A program made the position numbers and the translations under genes. From Thermogemmatispora onikobensis (GTDB lineage Bacteria > Chloroflexota > Ktedonobacteria > Ktedonobacterales > Ktedonobacteraceae), in NCBI RefSeq assembly GCF_001748285.1, contig NZ_BDGT01000010.1, positions 51,571 to 115,570 on the forward strand: a stretch of 64,000 nt of DNA. The letters are read 5' to 3'. Below the pieces are notes generated by a model that had not been told where the DNA came from, did not search any database, and saw only the letters and a program-made list of their open reading frames with translations. Position 1 is the stretch's first letter; each line of letters starts with the position of its first letter. Of this stretch, positions 8,673 to 18,069 are shown one piece after another.

Positions 8673-9527
8673 CTACCTTCGCTCGAAGTAGAAATCGTAG
8701 CTTCCAATGGTGAAACGATCACCGCTGCGCAGGGTATGCTGCCGTACCCCGGGCATCCCATTCACCGTGATTCCGTTGGTGCTACCGAGATCGAAGAGCA
8801 TAAACTGTCCATTGGGCTGATATTTGATTTGCGCATGGTAGCGAGAGACGCGCTTATCTTCCACAATAATATCGTTATTGAGCTGTCTGCCGATATTGAC
8901 GACTGGCTTCTCGATGCGATAGACCTGCTGGCCCTGGGGCACGCGAATGGTGAGCCAGGCCTGTGGCATTGGGGGGGCAGGGCGTGCTGTAGCCAGGCCA
9001 CTCATCGACGAGCCGGCGGGGGCGTCGATGCCAGGTAACAATTGGCCAGACTGCAACTGGGCCCGCAGCTGCGCAAGCTGTTCGGCGCTCAGCGCCTGGG
9101 TCTCCATCACCTCGCCGTCGACGCTGGGATCGCCAGTCCGATGCTGCCGGTCGACCAGCTCGGCTTCGATGCGCACCAGGCCCGGGCGCAAGGTACTGTC
9201 GGCATGGAGGCGCAGCACCGGATTGGAGCGCAGGGTATAGTGTCGTTGGCGAGCCAGATTCACCAGATCCTCCTGCCACTCGCGAACCAGAATCGCCTGG
9301 CTGGGAGCGAAACGCTGATGGTCCTTGATACTCAGGTAAATATCGTAGACGTTGGGTGCCAGCAGGCGATCCACCCCCTGGAAGACGTTATCCTCCATCG
9401 CCCGCTCCAGCTTGCGAGCCACCTCCACCGGCTCCAGTCGCGAAGGGAAGAGAAAAGCAAACGGCCCCTCGATCAGCCGCTGCATAAAGGCTTCAAACCG
9501 TGAGAGTGGATTCTGGCGCGTTTTCAC
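8673..9527 (-). CDS. fhaA: FhaA-like protein: DUF3662 domain plus C-terminal FHA domain
   Basis: 284 residues. Residues about 1-130 match the DUF3662 domain that precedes FHA in FhaA (SRFEAFMQRLIEGPFAFLF, VEVARKLERAMEDN, PNVYDIYLS). A linker follows, and the C-terminal FHA domain (about 200-284) has VNIGRQLNNDIIVED, VSRYHAQIKY and STNGITVNG. In mycobacteria FhaA works in peptidoglycan synthesis regulation under PknA/PknB. The start is GTG 9527 with AAAGGGAG about 11 bases upstream. It begins 17 bases after the ribF stop, so it may be read through from the nusA-ribF operon, linking translation-machinery genes to cell-wall control. Confidence 0.9.
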   Translation of the reverse strand: MKTRQNPLSRFEAFMQRLIEGPFAFLFPSRLEPVEVARKLERAMEDNVFQGVDRLLAPNVYDIYLSIKDHQRFAPSQAILVREWQEDLVNLARQRHYTLRSNPVLRLHADSTLRPGLVRIEAELVDRQHRTGDPSVDGEVMETQALSAEQLAQLRAQLQSGQLLPGIDAPAGSSMSGLATARPAPPMPQAWLTIRVPQGQQVYRIEKPVVNIGRQLNNDIIVEDKRVSRYHAQIKYQPNGQFMLFDLGSTNGITVNGMPGVRQHTLRSGDRFTIGSYDFYFERR

Positions 9528-9544
9528 CCTGGCTCACGCTCCCT

Positions 9545-10486
9545 TTATAGAATCTGCCGAACCTGCTCCACATCGGCGGCCATCTGCGCCTTCAAGGCTT
9601 CTATACTGTCAAAACGCCGTTCATCGCGTAATCGGGCGATGAATTCTACGAGAATGCGCTTGCCGTAGAGATCAAGCTCGACATCCAGCAGGTACGCCTC
9701 CACCAGTGGGCGCTCGCTGGGGAAATTGGGACGAATCCCGACGCTGACCGCACTCTTATAGACGTGAGGAGAAGAAAACACGTCACACATTCCCGCCTCC
9801 TCCTCCACCGCCACCCGCGCCGCGTAGATGCCATTGGCCGGCAGCAGGCGATAGGGTTCCGGCACAAGATTGGCCGTTGGGAATCCCAACAGCCGGCCAC
9901 GATGATCGCCGTGTACCACGACGCCGCTCAAAAGTAAGGGATGTCCAAGCAGCTCGGCGGCTTCGGCGATGCGACCTGCGCTGACGAGCGCGCGAATCTC
10001 GGTACTACTCACGCGCACCCCACGAATCTCCTCCAGCGGGAGCGCGCGGACCACCAGCCCATGCTCTGCGCCATAGCCTTGCAGGAAGGCGATATCTCCC
10101 TCACGATTGTGCCCCAGACTGAAGTTTTCGCCTACCACAAGCCCTTTCAGGTTAAAGGCAGCACGCAGCTCATTGAGAAACTGGCGCGCCGGCATGGCTG
10201 CCACTTGCGGCGTAAACTGCACCACAATGTAGTCCTCTACCCCGCCATAGCGCCGTGCCAGAGCCAGCTTCTCCTCCAGCGAGGTCAGGCACTGGAGTGG
10301 CACATGGGGCCGTACGACCGCCAGCGTATGCGGTTCAAAGGTCAGCAGTACCGGTTTACTGCCCAGGGTCGCCGCCAATGCTCGCAGCTCATGGAGCAGG
10401 CGCTGGTGTCCTCTATGAATGCCATCGAAGTTCCCGATGGTAATGACGATTGGTTCCTGCGCGGTTACGGTGGTTTGATAGTTCAT
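9545..10486 (-). CDS. ribF: Bifunctional riboflavin kinase / FAD synthetase
   Basis: 313 residues, the normal RibF length. The N-terminal FMN adenylyltransferase domain has the nucleotidyltransferase signature GNFDGIHRGHQ (residues 18-28) and VSSTEIR near 165. The C-terminal riboflavin kinase domain has GRLLGFPTANL near 200 and the SVGIRPNF and PLVEAYLLD strands. It phosphorylates riboflavin to FMN and adenylates it to FAD in the cytoplasm. The position after truB and nrnA is the common bacterial arrangement. The gap to truB is 143 bases, longer than elsewhere in the operon, and the ribosome site before ATG 10486 is weak. Confidence 0.97.
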   Translation of the reverse strand: MNYQTTVTAQEPIVITIGNFDGIHRGHQRLLHELRALAATLGSKPVLLTFEPHTLAVVRPHVPLQCLTSLEEKLALARRYGGVEDYIVVQFTPQVAAMPARQFLNELRAAFNLKGLVVGENFSLGHNREGDIAFLQGYGAEHGLVVRALPLEEIRGVRVSSTEIRALVSAGRIAEAAELLGHPLLLSGVVVHGDHRGRLLGFPTANLVPEPYRLLPANGIYAARVAVEEEAGMCDVFSSPHVYKSAVSVGIRPNFPSERPLVEAYLLDVELDLYGKRILVEFIARLRDERRFDSIEALKAQMAADVEQVRQIL

Positions 10487-10629
10487 AATGAATAGTGGTG
10501 GCCCTTTACGTTCTGCTCAGTGTCGCACCCGCAGCGGGCGTTTTAATAGTATCACAGCTCTAGTGGTCAGGCAACAATCGCGCGCTTTCTTAACCAGCCT
10601 GGGGGAATTGCCCGCCGTCGCCGTCCCGC

Positions 10630-11589
10630 TCAAGAGCGTCGTTCGGGTCCAAAGACCCGCGTCGGCTGCCAGAGCTGCAGCTCTGGCTTCCAGGCAGCTA
10701 AGGCCCAGGTTCTCCCCTGCTCGTCGCAGACGCGCGCCAGTCGTGGCTGTTCTTCCTGCCGGGAAGCGTTCTCTCGCCAGCCTGGGAGAGAGGCCCGAGC
10801 AGGCAAGGGGCCAGACTCTGGCCCAGGGGCGCGAAAGCTGTTCCCGTGCAGGACCCGCTGCAGGGTTTTGGCGTCGACGACGAGCGCCGGGTAATGCTGG
10901 AGAGCAATATCCAGTGGCCGAAGATAGTGCGCAAGGTGACCGCTCTCCACGGCCTCGGCCAGCTGCTCCAGGGTAATGCTCTCCTGCAGAGTCAAAGGTC
11001 CGCTGCGCGTCCGTAGCAAGGCGTTCAGAGACGCTCCACAGCCGAGGCGCTGGCCCAGGTCGTGGGCCAGCGAGCGAATATAGGTTCCCTTGCTGCACTC
11101 GATCTCGAGCAGGAGCCGCGGCTTCTCCCAGGCGAGGAGAACAAGGCGCTCGATCACAACTGGACGAGCCTCCAGCTTGAGGCTTTCCCCAGCCCGGGCG
11201 CGACGATAGGCCGGCTCCCCCTGGAGCTTGATGGCCGAGTAAGGCGGGGGTACCTGCAGCTGCGGCCCGAGAAAGGTGCTCAGGACGCTCTCAAGCTGCT
11301 CACGGGTGAAATCCGGCACTGGCCGCTCGTTAAGAAGCCGCCCCTCGCGATCATAGGTGTCGGTCTCTCTTCCCAGGACAATCTCGGCCTGATAGGCTTT
11401 ACCGCTCTCGCTGAGATAGTCGGCCACGCGCGTGGCGAGGCCAACGCAGATGGGTAGCACCCCACGAGCCAGGGGGTCCAGCGTCCCAGCATGGCCTACG
11501 CGCTGTTGGTGCAGGAGACGACGCACGCGCGCGACGACATCGTGCGAGGTGAGACCTACGGGCTTGTTGATGTTGAGGATGCCGTCCAT
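10630..11589 (-). CDS. truB: tRNA pseudouridine(55) synthase TruB
   Basis: 319 residues. The N-terminus LNINKPVGLTSHDVV and the catalytic motif HAGTLDPLARGVLP, with nucleophile Asp38, identify TruB, which makes pseudouridine 55 in the T-loop of tRNA. CSKGTYIRSLAHDLG is the second conserved block. The C-terminal part (about 225-319) is a PUA-like region followed by an Arg/Pro-rich extension that looks less conserved. The start codon lies 34 bases inside the end of nrnA, and AAAGGAG is placed just before it, indicating translational coupling. Confidence 0.97.
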   Translation of the reverse strand: MDGILNINKPVGLTSHDVVARVRRLLHQQRVGHAGTLDPLARGVLPICVGLATRVADYLSESGKAYQAEIVLGRETDTYDREGRLLNERPVPDFTREQLESVLSTFLGPQLQVPPPYSAIKLQGEPAYRRARAGESLKLEARPVVIERLVLLAWEKPRLLLEIECSKGTYIRSLAHDLGQRLGCGASLNALLRTRSGPLTLQESITLEQLAEAVESGHLAHYLRPLDIALQHYPALVVDAKTLQRVLHGNSFRAPGPESGPLPARASLPGWRENASRQEEQPRLARVCDEQGRTWALAAWKPELQLWQPTRVFGPERRS

Positions 11590-12614
11590 TGCTCCTTTCC
11601 CCGCCGTAGCTCAGCTTCCAGCCTGGCCACAACAAAGGGGATCGCCTGCTCCAACGGCAGATCAAGCGTGGCGCCTGCGGCACGGGCATGGCCACCGCCA
11701 CGCCCCAGGCGCTGGCAGATCTCTGCGGCGTTATAGGGAGCCGCGCAGCGCAAGCTCAGGCGCGTCGTGCCCGGGTCGCCGTAGCTCTTGAAGAAAGCCG
11801 CAATTCTCACTCCTTCGATATCACGGAGCAGGCCGGCCAGATTGTCATCCATCTCTGGCAAGGCTCCGGTCTCGGCCAGGGTGGCATCGCTGGCCCACGA
11901 CCAGATCAGCTGTCCATCACAGGCCGTCTGCGCTTGCAGCAGGACCCTGGCGCGCAGGCGCTCTTGGGCCAGCGGATGGGTCCGAAAGACAGCCTGAGCG
12001 ATTGGCTCGGGAGAGGCTCCAGCTCGCAGCAGCAGGGCCGCCGCCTCCAACGTTCGAGACGTGGTGCTGGGGAATTGGAACGAGCCAGTATCGGTCATCA
12101 AGCCTGTCAGCAAACAGAGCGCCGCTTCGGGCGTCAGCGGCAGCTGAGCCTGCTGTTGGAAGAGGACCAGCAGCTCCGCCGTAGCCGCCGCCGTTGGGTC
12201 GATGATCGTCACCTGCCCACAGCCCATGCTGCTGATGTGGTGATCAATATTGAGCAGCGGCACCCGCTCCAGGAAGGAGCGATGGCGCTCGTAGAGGCTG
12301 CCAAAACGCGGCAGTTCTCCGGCATCGAGCGCTATCACGAGATCGAAATCCTCATCCCCCAGGTCCTGCTGAAAGCGCTCCTGAGCGGGAAGGAAGGAGA
12401 AAGCCCGTGGCGGCGGGTCGGCACAACAGGGCACCGCGCCTTTGCCCAGGGCCCAGAGCATATGCGCCAGTCCCAGAGCAGAGCCGAGACAGTCCCCATC
12501 GGGATGCTCATGGGCCAGCAAGGCCACACGCCGGGCCGGACGCAGCAAGGTCAACGCGCGCTCCACCTGGTCCGCCGGTAGCTGAGATGCCAGAGCAGTC
12601 GCAGATGCGCTCAT
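11556..12614 (-). CDS. nrnA: DHH-family phosphoesterase, NrnA-like (oligoribonuclease / pAp phosphatase)
   Basis: 352 residues. Motifs of the DHH family are visible in order: HEHPDGDCLGS (35-45), IALDAGELPR (about 94-103), the name-giving DHH at 124-126, and the C-terminal DHHA1 motif GRGGGHARAAGATL. NrnA proteins degrade nano-RNA and hydrolyse pAp to AMP with Mn. The start overlaps the rbfA stop as ATGA, and its end overlaps truB by 34 bases. This rbfA-nrnA-truB order is standard in Firmicutes and Chloroflexota. Which of the two activities dominates cannot be told here. Confidence 0.95.
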   Translation of the reverse strand: MSASATALASQLPADQVERALTLLRPARRVALLAHEHPDGDCLGSALGLAHMLWALGKGAVPCCADPPPRAFSFLPAQERFQQDLGDEDFDLVIALDAGELPRFGSLYERHRSFLERVPLLNIDHHISSMGCGQVTIIDPTAAATAELLVLFQQQAQLPLTPEAALCLLTGLMTDTGSFQFPSTTSRTLEAAALLLRAGASPEPIAQAVFRTHPLAQERLRARVLLQAQTACDGQLIWSWASDATLAETGALPEMDDNLAGLLRDIEGVRIAAFFKSYGDPGTTRLSLRCAAPYNAAEICQRLGRGGGHARAAGATLDLPLEQAIPFVVARLEAELRRGKEQWTASSTSTSP

Positions 12615-13054
12615 TCCGCCTCCATTGAATCAGAGGTCTGACCTTGCTCTTCTTCCGCGTCCGGCTGAGCAGGCGAACCAGCCTGAGATCCTGGCTGCTG
12701 CTGAGCATGCTCTTGCTCGATCTGCTTGATCAGCTCCATGACCTGGGCCCCTTTCTCCAGAGAGAGATCCAGCTTGAAGACCAGCTCGGGCACATGGCGC
12801 AGCACGAGACGGCCCGCCAGCTCATGGCGCAGAAAGCCGGTAGCGCGCTTGAGGGCAGCCATCGTATTGTGGCGTTCCTCATCGCTGCCCAGCACACTGA
12901 CATAGACCTTGGCGTGGGCCAGATCACCGCTGACCTCTACCCGCGTAATGCTGACAAAGCCGATGCGCGGGTCTTTCATGCGCGTGCGTAGCAGATCGCT
13001 GAGTTCCTCGGCAATCAACTCACCCAGCTTTTCCTGGCGATACAGGTTTGGCAT
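12611..13054 (-). CDS. rbfA: 30S ribosome-binding factor RbfA
   Basis: 147 residues with the KH-like RbfA domain over about 1-115. The N-terminal MPNLYRQEKLGELIAEELSDL and MKDPRIGFVSITRVEVSGDL are characteristic. RbfA binds the 30S subunit and helps process the 5' end of 16S rRNA. The last about 30 residues are a Gln/Glu-rich tail. AAGGGGAT precedes the ATG. It sits 21 bases after infB and overlaps nrnA by four bases. Confidence 0.97.
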   Translation of the reverse strand: MPNLYRQEKLGELIAEELSDLLRTRMKDPRIGFVSITRVEVSGDLAHAKVYVSVLGSDEERHNTMAALKRATGFLRHELAGRLVLRHVPELVFKLDLSLEKGAQVMELIKQIEQEHAQQQPGSQAGSPAQPDAEEEQGQTSDSMEAE

Positions 13055-13075
13055 GATCTATCCCCTTCCTGGGCC

Positions 13076-15532
13076 TCAATCCTTTTCCTGTCTGAAGGCT
13101 TCAATGATATCGCCAATTTGCACGCTACTGAAGCCTTCAATGATCATACCACATTCGTAACCGGCGGCCACTTCACGCACATCATCTTTGCCACGCCGCA
13201 ACGAGGCCACGCGACTCTCGTGCACCTTCGCTCCGTTACGCAGCACACGCACCTGTGAAGCGCGGGTAATCTTGCCATCCGTGACCCGGCAGCCGGCGAT
13301 CACGGTATTCTTGCCGCTGCGGAAGAGCTGCAGCACCTCGGCATGGCCCTCGACCACCTCGTGATAGGTTGGTTCCAGCAGGCCCTTGAGGGCGGCCTCG
13401 ATGTCTTCGATCAGCTGGTAGATCACATCATAATAGCGGATCTCGACGCCCTCTTTCTGAGCCTGACGCAGAGCTGCGTTATCGGCCTTGACGTTGAAGC
13501 CGATAATGATGGCGCCGGAAGCGGCAGCCAGATGGACGTCGGTCTCCGTGATATTGCCAACGCCCTCGTGGATCAGGTGCAGCTTGATCTTCTCCTCGCC
13601 CAGCTTGAGCAAGGCATTCTTGATCGCCTCGACCGTTCCCTGAACATCGCACTTGAGGACGAGATTCAGCTCTTTGGTCCTTCCTTCCTGCATCTGCATA
13701 TAGAGGGTGTCGAGGCTGACATGCCCTGGCAAGCTGCTCTCGGCCCGGCGCTGCTCAGCGATCTCTGCCGCGCGCTGCTTGGCTGTGCGCTCGTCAGGCA
13801 CGACTTCGAGGCGATCGCCGGGCTGTGGTACCTCGGGCAGGCCAAGGATGCTCACCGGCGTGCTGGGAGGCGCCTTCTGAATGCGCTTGCCACGGTCGTT
13901 GAACATAGCGCGTACCTTGCCCGCCAACGGCCCGACGACAATATAGTCGCCCATTTTGAGGGTCCCTTCCTGGACCAGGATAGTGGCCATGGGGCCGGTG
14001 CTCTTCTCCAGCTTGGCTTCGATGACTACGCCTACAGCCGGGCGATTCGGGTTCGCGCGCAGGTCCTGCATCTCAGCTACGAGCAGGATCATCTCTAACA
14101 GCTCGTCGATGCCGGCCCCCGTGCGGGCCGAGATGGGGACGCAGACCGTGTCACCGCCGTAGTCTTCGACGATCACACCGATCTCAGCAAGCTGCTGTTT
14201 GACCAGATCAGGGTTGGCCGTCGGCTTGTCGATCTTGTTGATGGCGATGATGATCGGTACGTTGGCCGCGCGAGCGTGATCAATGGCCTCACGGGTCTGC
14301 GGCATCACCCCATCATCGGCAGCGACCACAATGACGGCAATGTGGGTAACCTGCGCCCCACGCGCACGCATAGCGGTGAAAGCCTCATGGCCAGGTGTAT
14401 CGAGGAAGGTGATCTTTTTCCCTTTGACCTCCACCTGATAGGCCCCAATATGCTGAGTGATCCCGCCGGCCTCTTCGGCAGCCACACGGGTCTTACGGAT
14501 CATGTCGAGCAGCGTGGTTTTCCCGTGGTCAACATGGCCCATAATGGTGACCACCGGTGGAATAGGCACGGTATTCTTGTCTTCGCGCGCCGCCTGCAAG
14601 ACGGCACTGGTCGGCAGCGCTCCCTGCTGCAGGCTGGTGCTCGTCGGCGAGATGACCTGCGGCATCGGCTCAAAGCCAAGATCGCGCGCGACCAGAGCCG
14701 CCTGCTCGAAATCGACCACCTGATTAATGCTGGCAAAGATGTGATGCTTGATCAGGTGACGGATGATCTCCGTAGGCGTTGCATGCAGAAGCTCGGCCAG
14801 GTCCCTGACGACAATCTGCGGTGGAATAGCCACCGGGCCGGTCGGGGGCCTCTCCTTGACGAGGCTGCCATGCCGCTCATGGCTGCGCTGAGCCGAGGAG
14901 CCAGGCCGTCCTCCTCCAGGACGGGAACGGGCACCAGGCCGCGAGGCCGATGAGGCCGGCGCCGGGGCATGAGTCCCAGCTCCACCTCCAGCTGCGGGAC
15001 CCGCCCCAGTGTGCCCACCGCCACGCGCGGCAGTGACCCCTCCAGATACCCCACCGCCACGAGTGGCCGCCGCTCCCCCAGATACTCCACCGCTGAAAGC
15101 TCCTCCCCCCCCTGCTGATCTGGCCGCTCCTCCACCTGCAGGCAAGGGAGACCGCTGGGACTGTGGCCCTCCCCCAGGCCGCTGACTGCGCTGACCGTTC
15201 CCAGGCCCTGGCCGTTGGGCCTGAACGGGCGCTGCCCCTGCCCCACCCTGCTGCGACGGCTGACCCACACCGCCACCATGTTGGTGCTGTTGATGCTGCT
15301 GGTGCTGTTGATGCTGTTGATGCTGCTGGTGCTGCGGCTGACTGCGCGCCGGAGGCGCACCCGCCGGCGGCGCATTACGGCGCTGGGCACCTTGGGGGCC
15401 TGGCTTGGTCGAACGTTCCTGACCGCCCTGTGTGGCGTTCTCAGTTTTCGGGCGAGTGCCGGTACGGCTGCGCGTCGTCGCTGCCTTCGCCTGCTCGTTG
15501 GTATTCGTGGTTGATTCAGATGTATTTCTCAT
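13076..15532 (-). CDS. infB: Translation initiation factor IF-2 with long low-complexity N-terminus
   Basis: 818 residues. The GTPase core carries G1 [11 protein letters not shown] (about 332-342), [15 protein letters not shown] and NKIDKP, followed by the beta-barrel and fMet-tRNA-binding domains. IF-2 places initiator tRNA on the 30S subunit and promotes subunit joining. The first about 230 residues are low-complexity and Gly/Ser/Gln/Pro/Arg-rich, including a His-Gln-Gln repeat and (G)GGVSGG-type repeats; IF2_N is recognisable only in [21 protein letters not shown] chose ATG 15532 (MRNTSEST) with AAGGGAG eight bases upstream, not the longer open frame to 15643. There are 540 bases between ylxR and this start. 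Confidence 0.97.
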   Translation of the reverse strand: MRNTSESTTNTNEQAKAATTRSRTGTRPKTENATQGGQERSTKPGPQGAQRRNAPPAGAPPARSQPQHQQHQQHQQHQQHQQHQHGGGVGQPSQQGGAGAAPVQAQRPGPGNGQRSQRPGGGPQSQRSPLPAGGGAARSAGGGGAFSGGVSGGAAATRGGGVSGGVTAARGGGHTGAGPAAGGGAGTHAPAPASSASRPGARSRPGGGRPGSSAQRSHERHGSLVKERPPTGPVAIPPQIVVRDLAELLHATPTEIIRHLIKHHIFASINQVVDFEQAALVARDLGFEPMPQVISPTSTSLQQGALPTSAVLQAAREDKNTVPIPPVVTIMGHVDHGKTTLLDMIRKTRVAAEEAGGITQHIGAYQVEVKGKKITFLDTPGHEAFTAMRARGAQVTHIAVIVVAADDGVMPQTREAIDHARAANVPIIIAINKIDKPTANPDLVKQQLAEIGVIVEDYGGDTVCVPISARTGAGIDELLEMILLVAEMQDLRANPNRPAVGVVIEAKLEKSTGPMATILVQEGTLKMGDYIVVGPLAGKVRAMFNDRGKRIQKAPPSTPVSILGLPEVPQPGDRLEVVPDERTAKQRAAEIAEQRRAESSLPGHVSLDTLYMQMQEGRTKELNLVLKCDVQGTVEAIKNALLKLGEEKIKLHLIHEGVGNITETDVHLAAASGAIIIGFNVKADNAALRQAQKEGVEIRYYDVIYQLIEDIEAALKGLLEPTYHEVVEGHAEVLQLFRSGKNTVIAGCRVTDGKITRASQVRVLRNGAKVHESRVASLRRGKDDVREVAAGYECGMIIEGFSSVQIGDIIEAFRQEKD
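15281..15334. repeat. Tandem 9-base repeat coding for His-Gln-Gln in IF-2
   Basis: About six copies of a degenerate 9-base unit (read as CACCAACAG / CATCAGCAG variants on the minus strand) encode (HQQ)n near residues 65-84 of IF-2. Copy number could vary by slippage without a frameshift, since the unit is a multiple of three. Confidence 0.8.
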
Positions 15533-16072
15533 GAAGAAGACTCCCTTCTGTCGAGAATGATGCGCCACAATTGGCGGTGGAGACCTCTCTTCACAGCCAC
15601 AACAAAGGACTGTCACCTTCCCTTCCCCAAAGGCAGGCGCCATACAGGTGAAAGGAGGAGACAGCCCTCGCTAATGCAGGCCAGGCATGTTTGTCTCAGT
15701 CTGCGCACTCTGGCGTAGTTGCTGCTATGGTTTATCCTAGCATAGCCCTTGCTCCGCAAACATTGGCGCACCACGTCTGCCCTGTAGACGAGGGGCTGTG
15801 TCTCTGTAAAGAAGAGTCAAGATTGCGTGACACATACAACAATGATAACAAGGAAAGCGCCCACTGGCTTCCCGTTTCCCTGCTCGGGACATGGTAACAA
15901 AGGATTCAGGAAGCTGCGAACTTTTCTTCAGTATAGCCTACTCGCTGGACCCTTGCAACCCGCTACGGTTGAGCCTGTAGCCAATTTTCTCCCTGGCCCT
16001 CCCTCTCGCCCTGCCGTGCCGTGTGCCAGATGAGCCGGGCAGGGAGACCAGATGAGCCAGGAGCTTAGACGG
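15533..16072. other. Long spacer between ylxR and infB
   Basis: 540 bases inside an otherwise compact operon. No supported gene is present on either strand and I see no terminator. Part of it (about 15800-15960) is less GC-rich than the flanks and could hold an internal promoter for infB, but no clear -35/-10 pair is seen. Confidence 0.4.
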
Positions 16073-16426
16073 TCACGGCACGGGCCTGACAAGACCGCTG
16101 GGAGGTTGCTCCTCCCGTGGCAACGTGGCCAGGTACTCCTCCAGTGCCGCACGATCCTCGGCAGAGAGCGGCTGCTCAAACTCATGCTCTAGCAGGCAGC
16201 GATCACCCGTTTTTTTCACCCTGAGCGCCTTCTGCCAGCAGGAATAGCGAGCGCAGAGATAGGCTCCACGCCCGGACTTCTTACTGGTCGGGTCGAGGAG
16301 AATTCGCCCCTCGGGTGTGCGCACAATGCGCAATAGCTCCCGCTTTGGCCTGGTCTCGCGGCAGGCAATACAGGTACGTAGCGGAACGTGCTTCTGGCGC
16401 CCTCCCTTAGCAGCTTTGGCCATCAT
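16073..16426 (-). CDS. ylxR: YlxR family protein (DUF448)
   Basis: 117 residues. The YlxR signature is present: PLRTCIACRETRPKRELLRIV, followed by GRGAYLC. YlxR is a small RNA-binding-type protein found between nusA and infB across bacteria; a link to RNase P and to nucleoid/regulatory roles has been reported for homologues, but its job here is not known. The position nusA-ylxR-infB supports the call. The C-terminal about 25 residues are Pro/Glu-rich. There are two ATG codons in a row at the start, and GGAG lies 11 bases upstream. Confidence 0.93.
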   Translation of the reverse strand: MMAKAAKGGRQKHVPLRTCIACRETRPKRELLRIVRTPEGRILLDPTSKKSGRGAYLCARYSCWQKALRVKKTGDRCLLEHEFEQPLSAEDRAALEEYLATLPREEQPPSGLVRPVP

Positions 16427-16796
16427 GAGATGCTACTCCTACCCTTTCTTCTCTTGTCAATATGCTGCTCAGCGATGCCTGCCAGCCGCAGCCACGGAGA
16501 GGCCTCGTGCTGATCAAATTGCGCTGCCTCGGCCAGGCTTGCTGCAGCCCATCCCTGCTTCCCTACGCCCCCCTACGCCTACTTCTTCGCTGGCCTTTCT
16601 CTGGATAGGCCAGATGAGAGCCTGCCGGGGGAGGAGAAGAGAAGGCCGAGAGATACAGGGCCTACTTGTGCCGCAGGCAGGTCGCAGGCCAGCCAGACCG
16701 ACACGGGCCAGCAAGCTAGTGAGCAAGCTTCAGGAGGCCGACAGGCAGGCAAGGTGAAGGTGCCGCAGGCAGGCTAGCAGGCAGGCCGGCAGTCCT
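16427..16796. other. Spacer between nusA and ylxR with CAGGCAGGC-type repetition
   Basis: About 370 bases. From about 16670 to 16795 it is rich in degenerate GCAGGCAGGC / GCCAGCCAG units, i.e. simple-sequence drift. I see no gene and no clear terminator. Confidence 0.45.
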
Positions 16797-17957
16797 TTAG
16801 CGATACTTGCCGCTGCGTGACGAGGAAGAGCGTCTGCCACCGTCATGGCGTCCACGGTCACGGCGGGCGCTGACGGAAGAGATGGCTTCCTCAACAGGTT
16901 CCTCATAGACCTCGCCCTCGGCAGGCTTGACCACATCGACGCGCCAGCCAGTGAGCTTGGCGGCCAGGCGCGCGTTCTGCCCATCCTTGCCGATGGCAAG
17001 AGAAAGCTGCTTCTCGGCTACCACCACCTGGGCGGTGCGTTCGGCCTCCCGCAGCTCGACACGCAGAGGCTTCACGGGGCTGAGAGCATTCGCCACGAAG
17101 GTCGCCGGATCGGGGTTCCACAGGATAATGTCGATCTTCTCATCGTTCAGCTCGCGCACAATATTATTGATGCGCGATCCCCGTACCCCGACACAGGAGC
17201 CGATGGGGTCCAGGCCCTCCTGGTGAGCAACCACCGCCACTTTGGTCCGGCTACCTGGCTCGCGGGCAATGGCTTTGATCTCGACCATGCCCTCGTAAAT
17301 CTCGGGCACCTCGGCCTCGAAGAGCCGCCGCACCAGGTCGCGATGGGAGCGCGAGGCCACAATCTGCAAGAGCCGCCCCTGGACACGGCGCACATCGACA
17401 ATATAGACGCGCAGCCGCTGGCCGACCCGATAGTGCTCGCTGGGCACCTCTTCGCTGAAAGGCATCAACCCCTCGACCTTATCGACACGGTCGAGATCGA
17501 AGTCAAGCACCCACCCACGCGCTGGATCACGGCGTGTGATCGTGCCCAGCCGGATCTCGCCCACCCACTCCTTGAGCTGCTCGTAGAGATGCTCATGCTC
17601 GGCCTCGCGAATGCGCTGCAGGATGACCTGCTTGGCCGTCTGGGTAGGAATGCGCTCAAAGATATGCGATGAATCCACTTCAATCGTTTGCCCCAGGGCG
17701 GCCTTCGGAATGAGGCGCTGGGCCTCCGCCAGCGAGATTTCCTCATTGGGATCTTTGACCTGGGCAACCACTCGCTTGGTGGTCCAAACGTGGACCTCGC
17801 CGTTCTTGTCCACCTCGATGCGCACATTATCCCCGCCCCCGAAGCTCTTGCGGTAGGCTGATAAGAGGGCATTGGCCACGGTCTCCATGACCACTTCGCG
17901 GGGCAATCCTTTTTCGGCAATCAACTGCGCAATAGCAGCCTGAAATTCGCTTCTCAT
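16797..17957 (-). CDS. nusA: Transcription termination/antitermination protein NusA
   Basis: 386 residues, the short form without C-terminal acidic repeats usual outside Proteobacteria. The N-terminal RNA-polymerase-binding domain spans about 1-125, an S1 domain about 130-200 (GTITRRDPARGWVLD), and two KH domains follow (GVRGSRINNIVRELNDEKID and LAIGKDGQNARLAAKLTGW). It ends in an Arg/Ser-rich tail. NusA binds RNA polymerase and controls pausing, termination and antitermination. ATG 17957 has GGGAGAAGG just upstream. rimP, which usually precedes nusA, is not present in the 800 bases upstream. A 27-base palindrome lies in the probable leader. Confidence 0.97.
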   Translation of the reverse strand: MRSEFQAAIAQLIAEKGLPREVVMETVANALLSAYRKSFGGGDNVRIEVDKNGEVHVWTTKRVVAQVKDPNEEISLAEAQRLIPKAALGQTIEVDSSHIFERIPTQTAKQVILQRIREAEHEHLYEQLKEWVGEIRLGTITRRDPARGWVLDFDLDRVDKVEGLMPFSEEVPSEHYRVGQRLRVYIVDVRRVQGRLLQIVASRSHRDLVRRLFEAEVPEIYEGMVEIKAIAREPGSRTKVAVVAHQEGLDPIGSCVGVRGSRINNIVRELNDEKIDIILWNPDPATFVANALSPVKPLRVELREAERTAQVVVAEKQLSLAIGKDGQNARLAAKLTGWRVDVVKPAEGEVYEEPVEEAISSVSARRDRGRHDGGRRSSSSRSGKYR

Positions 17958-18042
17958 GATGCCTTCTCCCTCCCGCTCGCTGGTCGCCCAGTAGACACTT
18001 ACTGTAAGTTGTTCGAGTGCAAAGAAAAAGTCCCTGGCAAGC

Positions 18043-18069
18043 AGAAAAGTGGGGGGCCCCCACTTTTCT
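18043..18069. promoter_or_regulatory. Perfect 13-1-13 palindrome in the nusA leader region
   Basis: AGAAAAGTGGGGG (18043-18055), one central G, then CCCCCACTTTTCT (18057-18069): 13-bp arms without a mismatch. It lies 86 bases upstream of the nusA ATG. With essentially no loop it would act as a DNA palindrome or, as RNA, as a stem with a few opened central pairs. There is no T-run directly after it on the minus strand, so an intrinsic terminator is not shown. Attenuation or autoregulation of nusA is a possibility only. Confidence 0.6.

Noticed and set aside
15281..15334. Tandem repeat as a CRISPR array
   Set aside because: It is a 9-base coding repeat for His-Gln-Gln inside IF-2.
16670..16795. 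CAGGCAGGC-rich tract as a CRISPR-like or regulatory array
   Set aside because: Units are short, irregular and not separated by unique spacers; it looks like simple-sequence drift.
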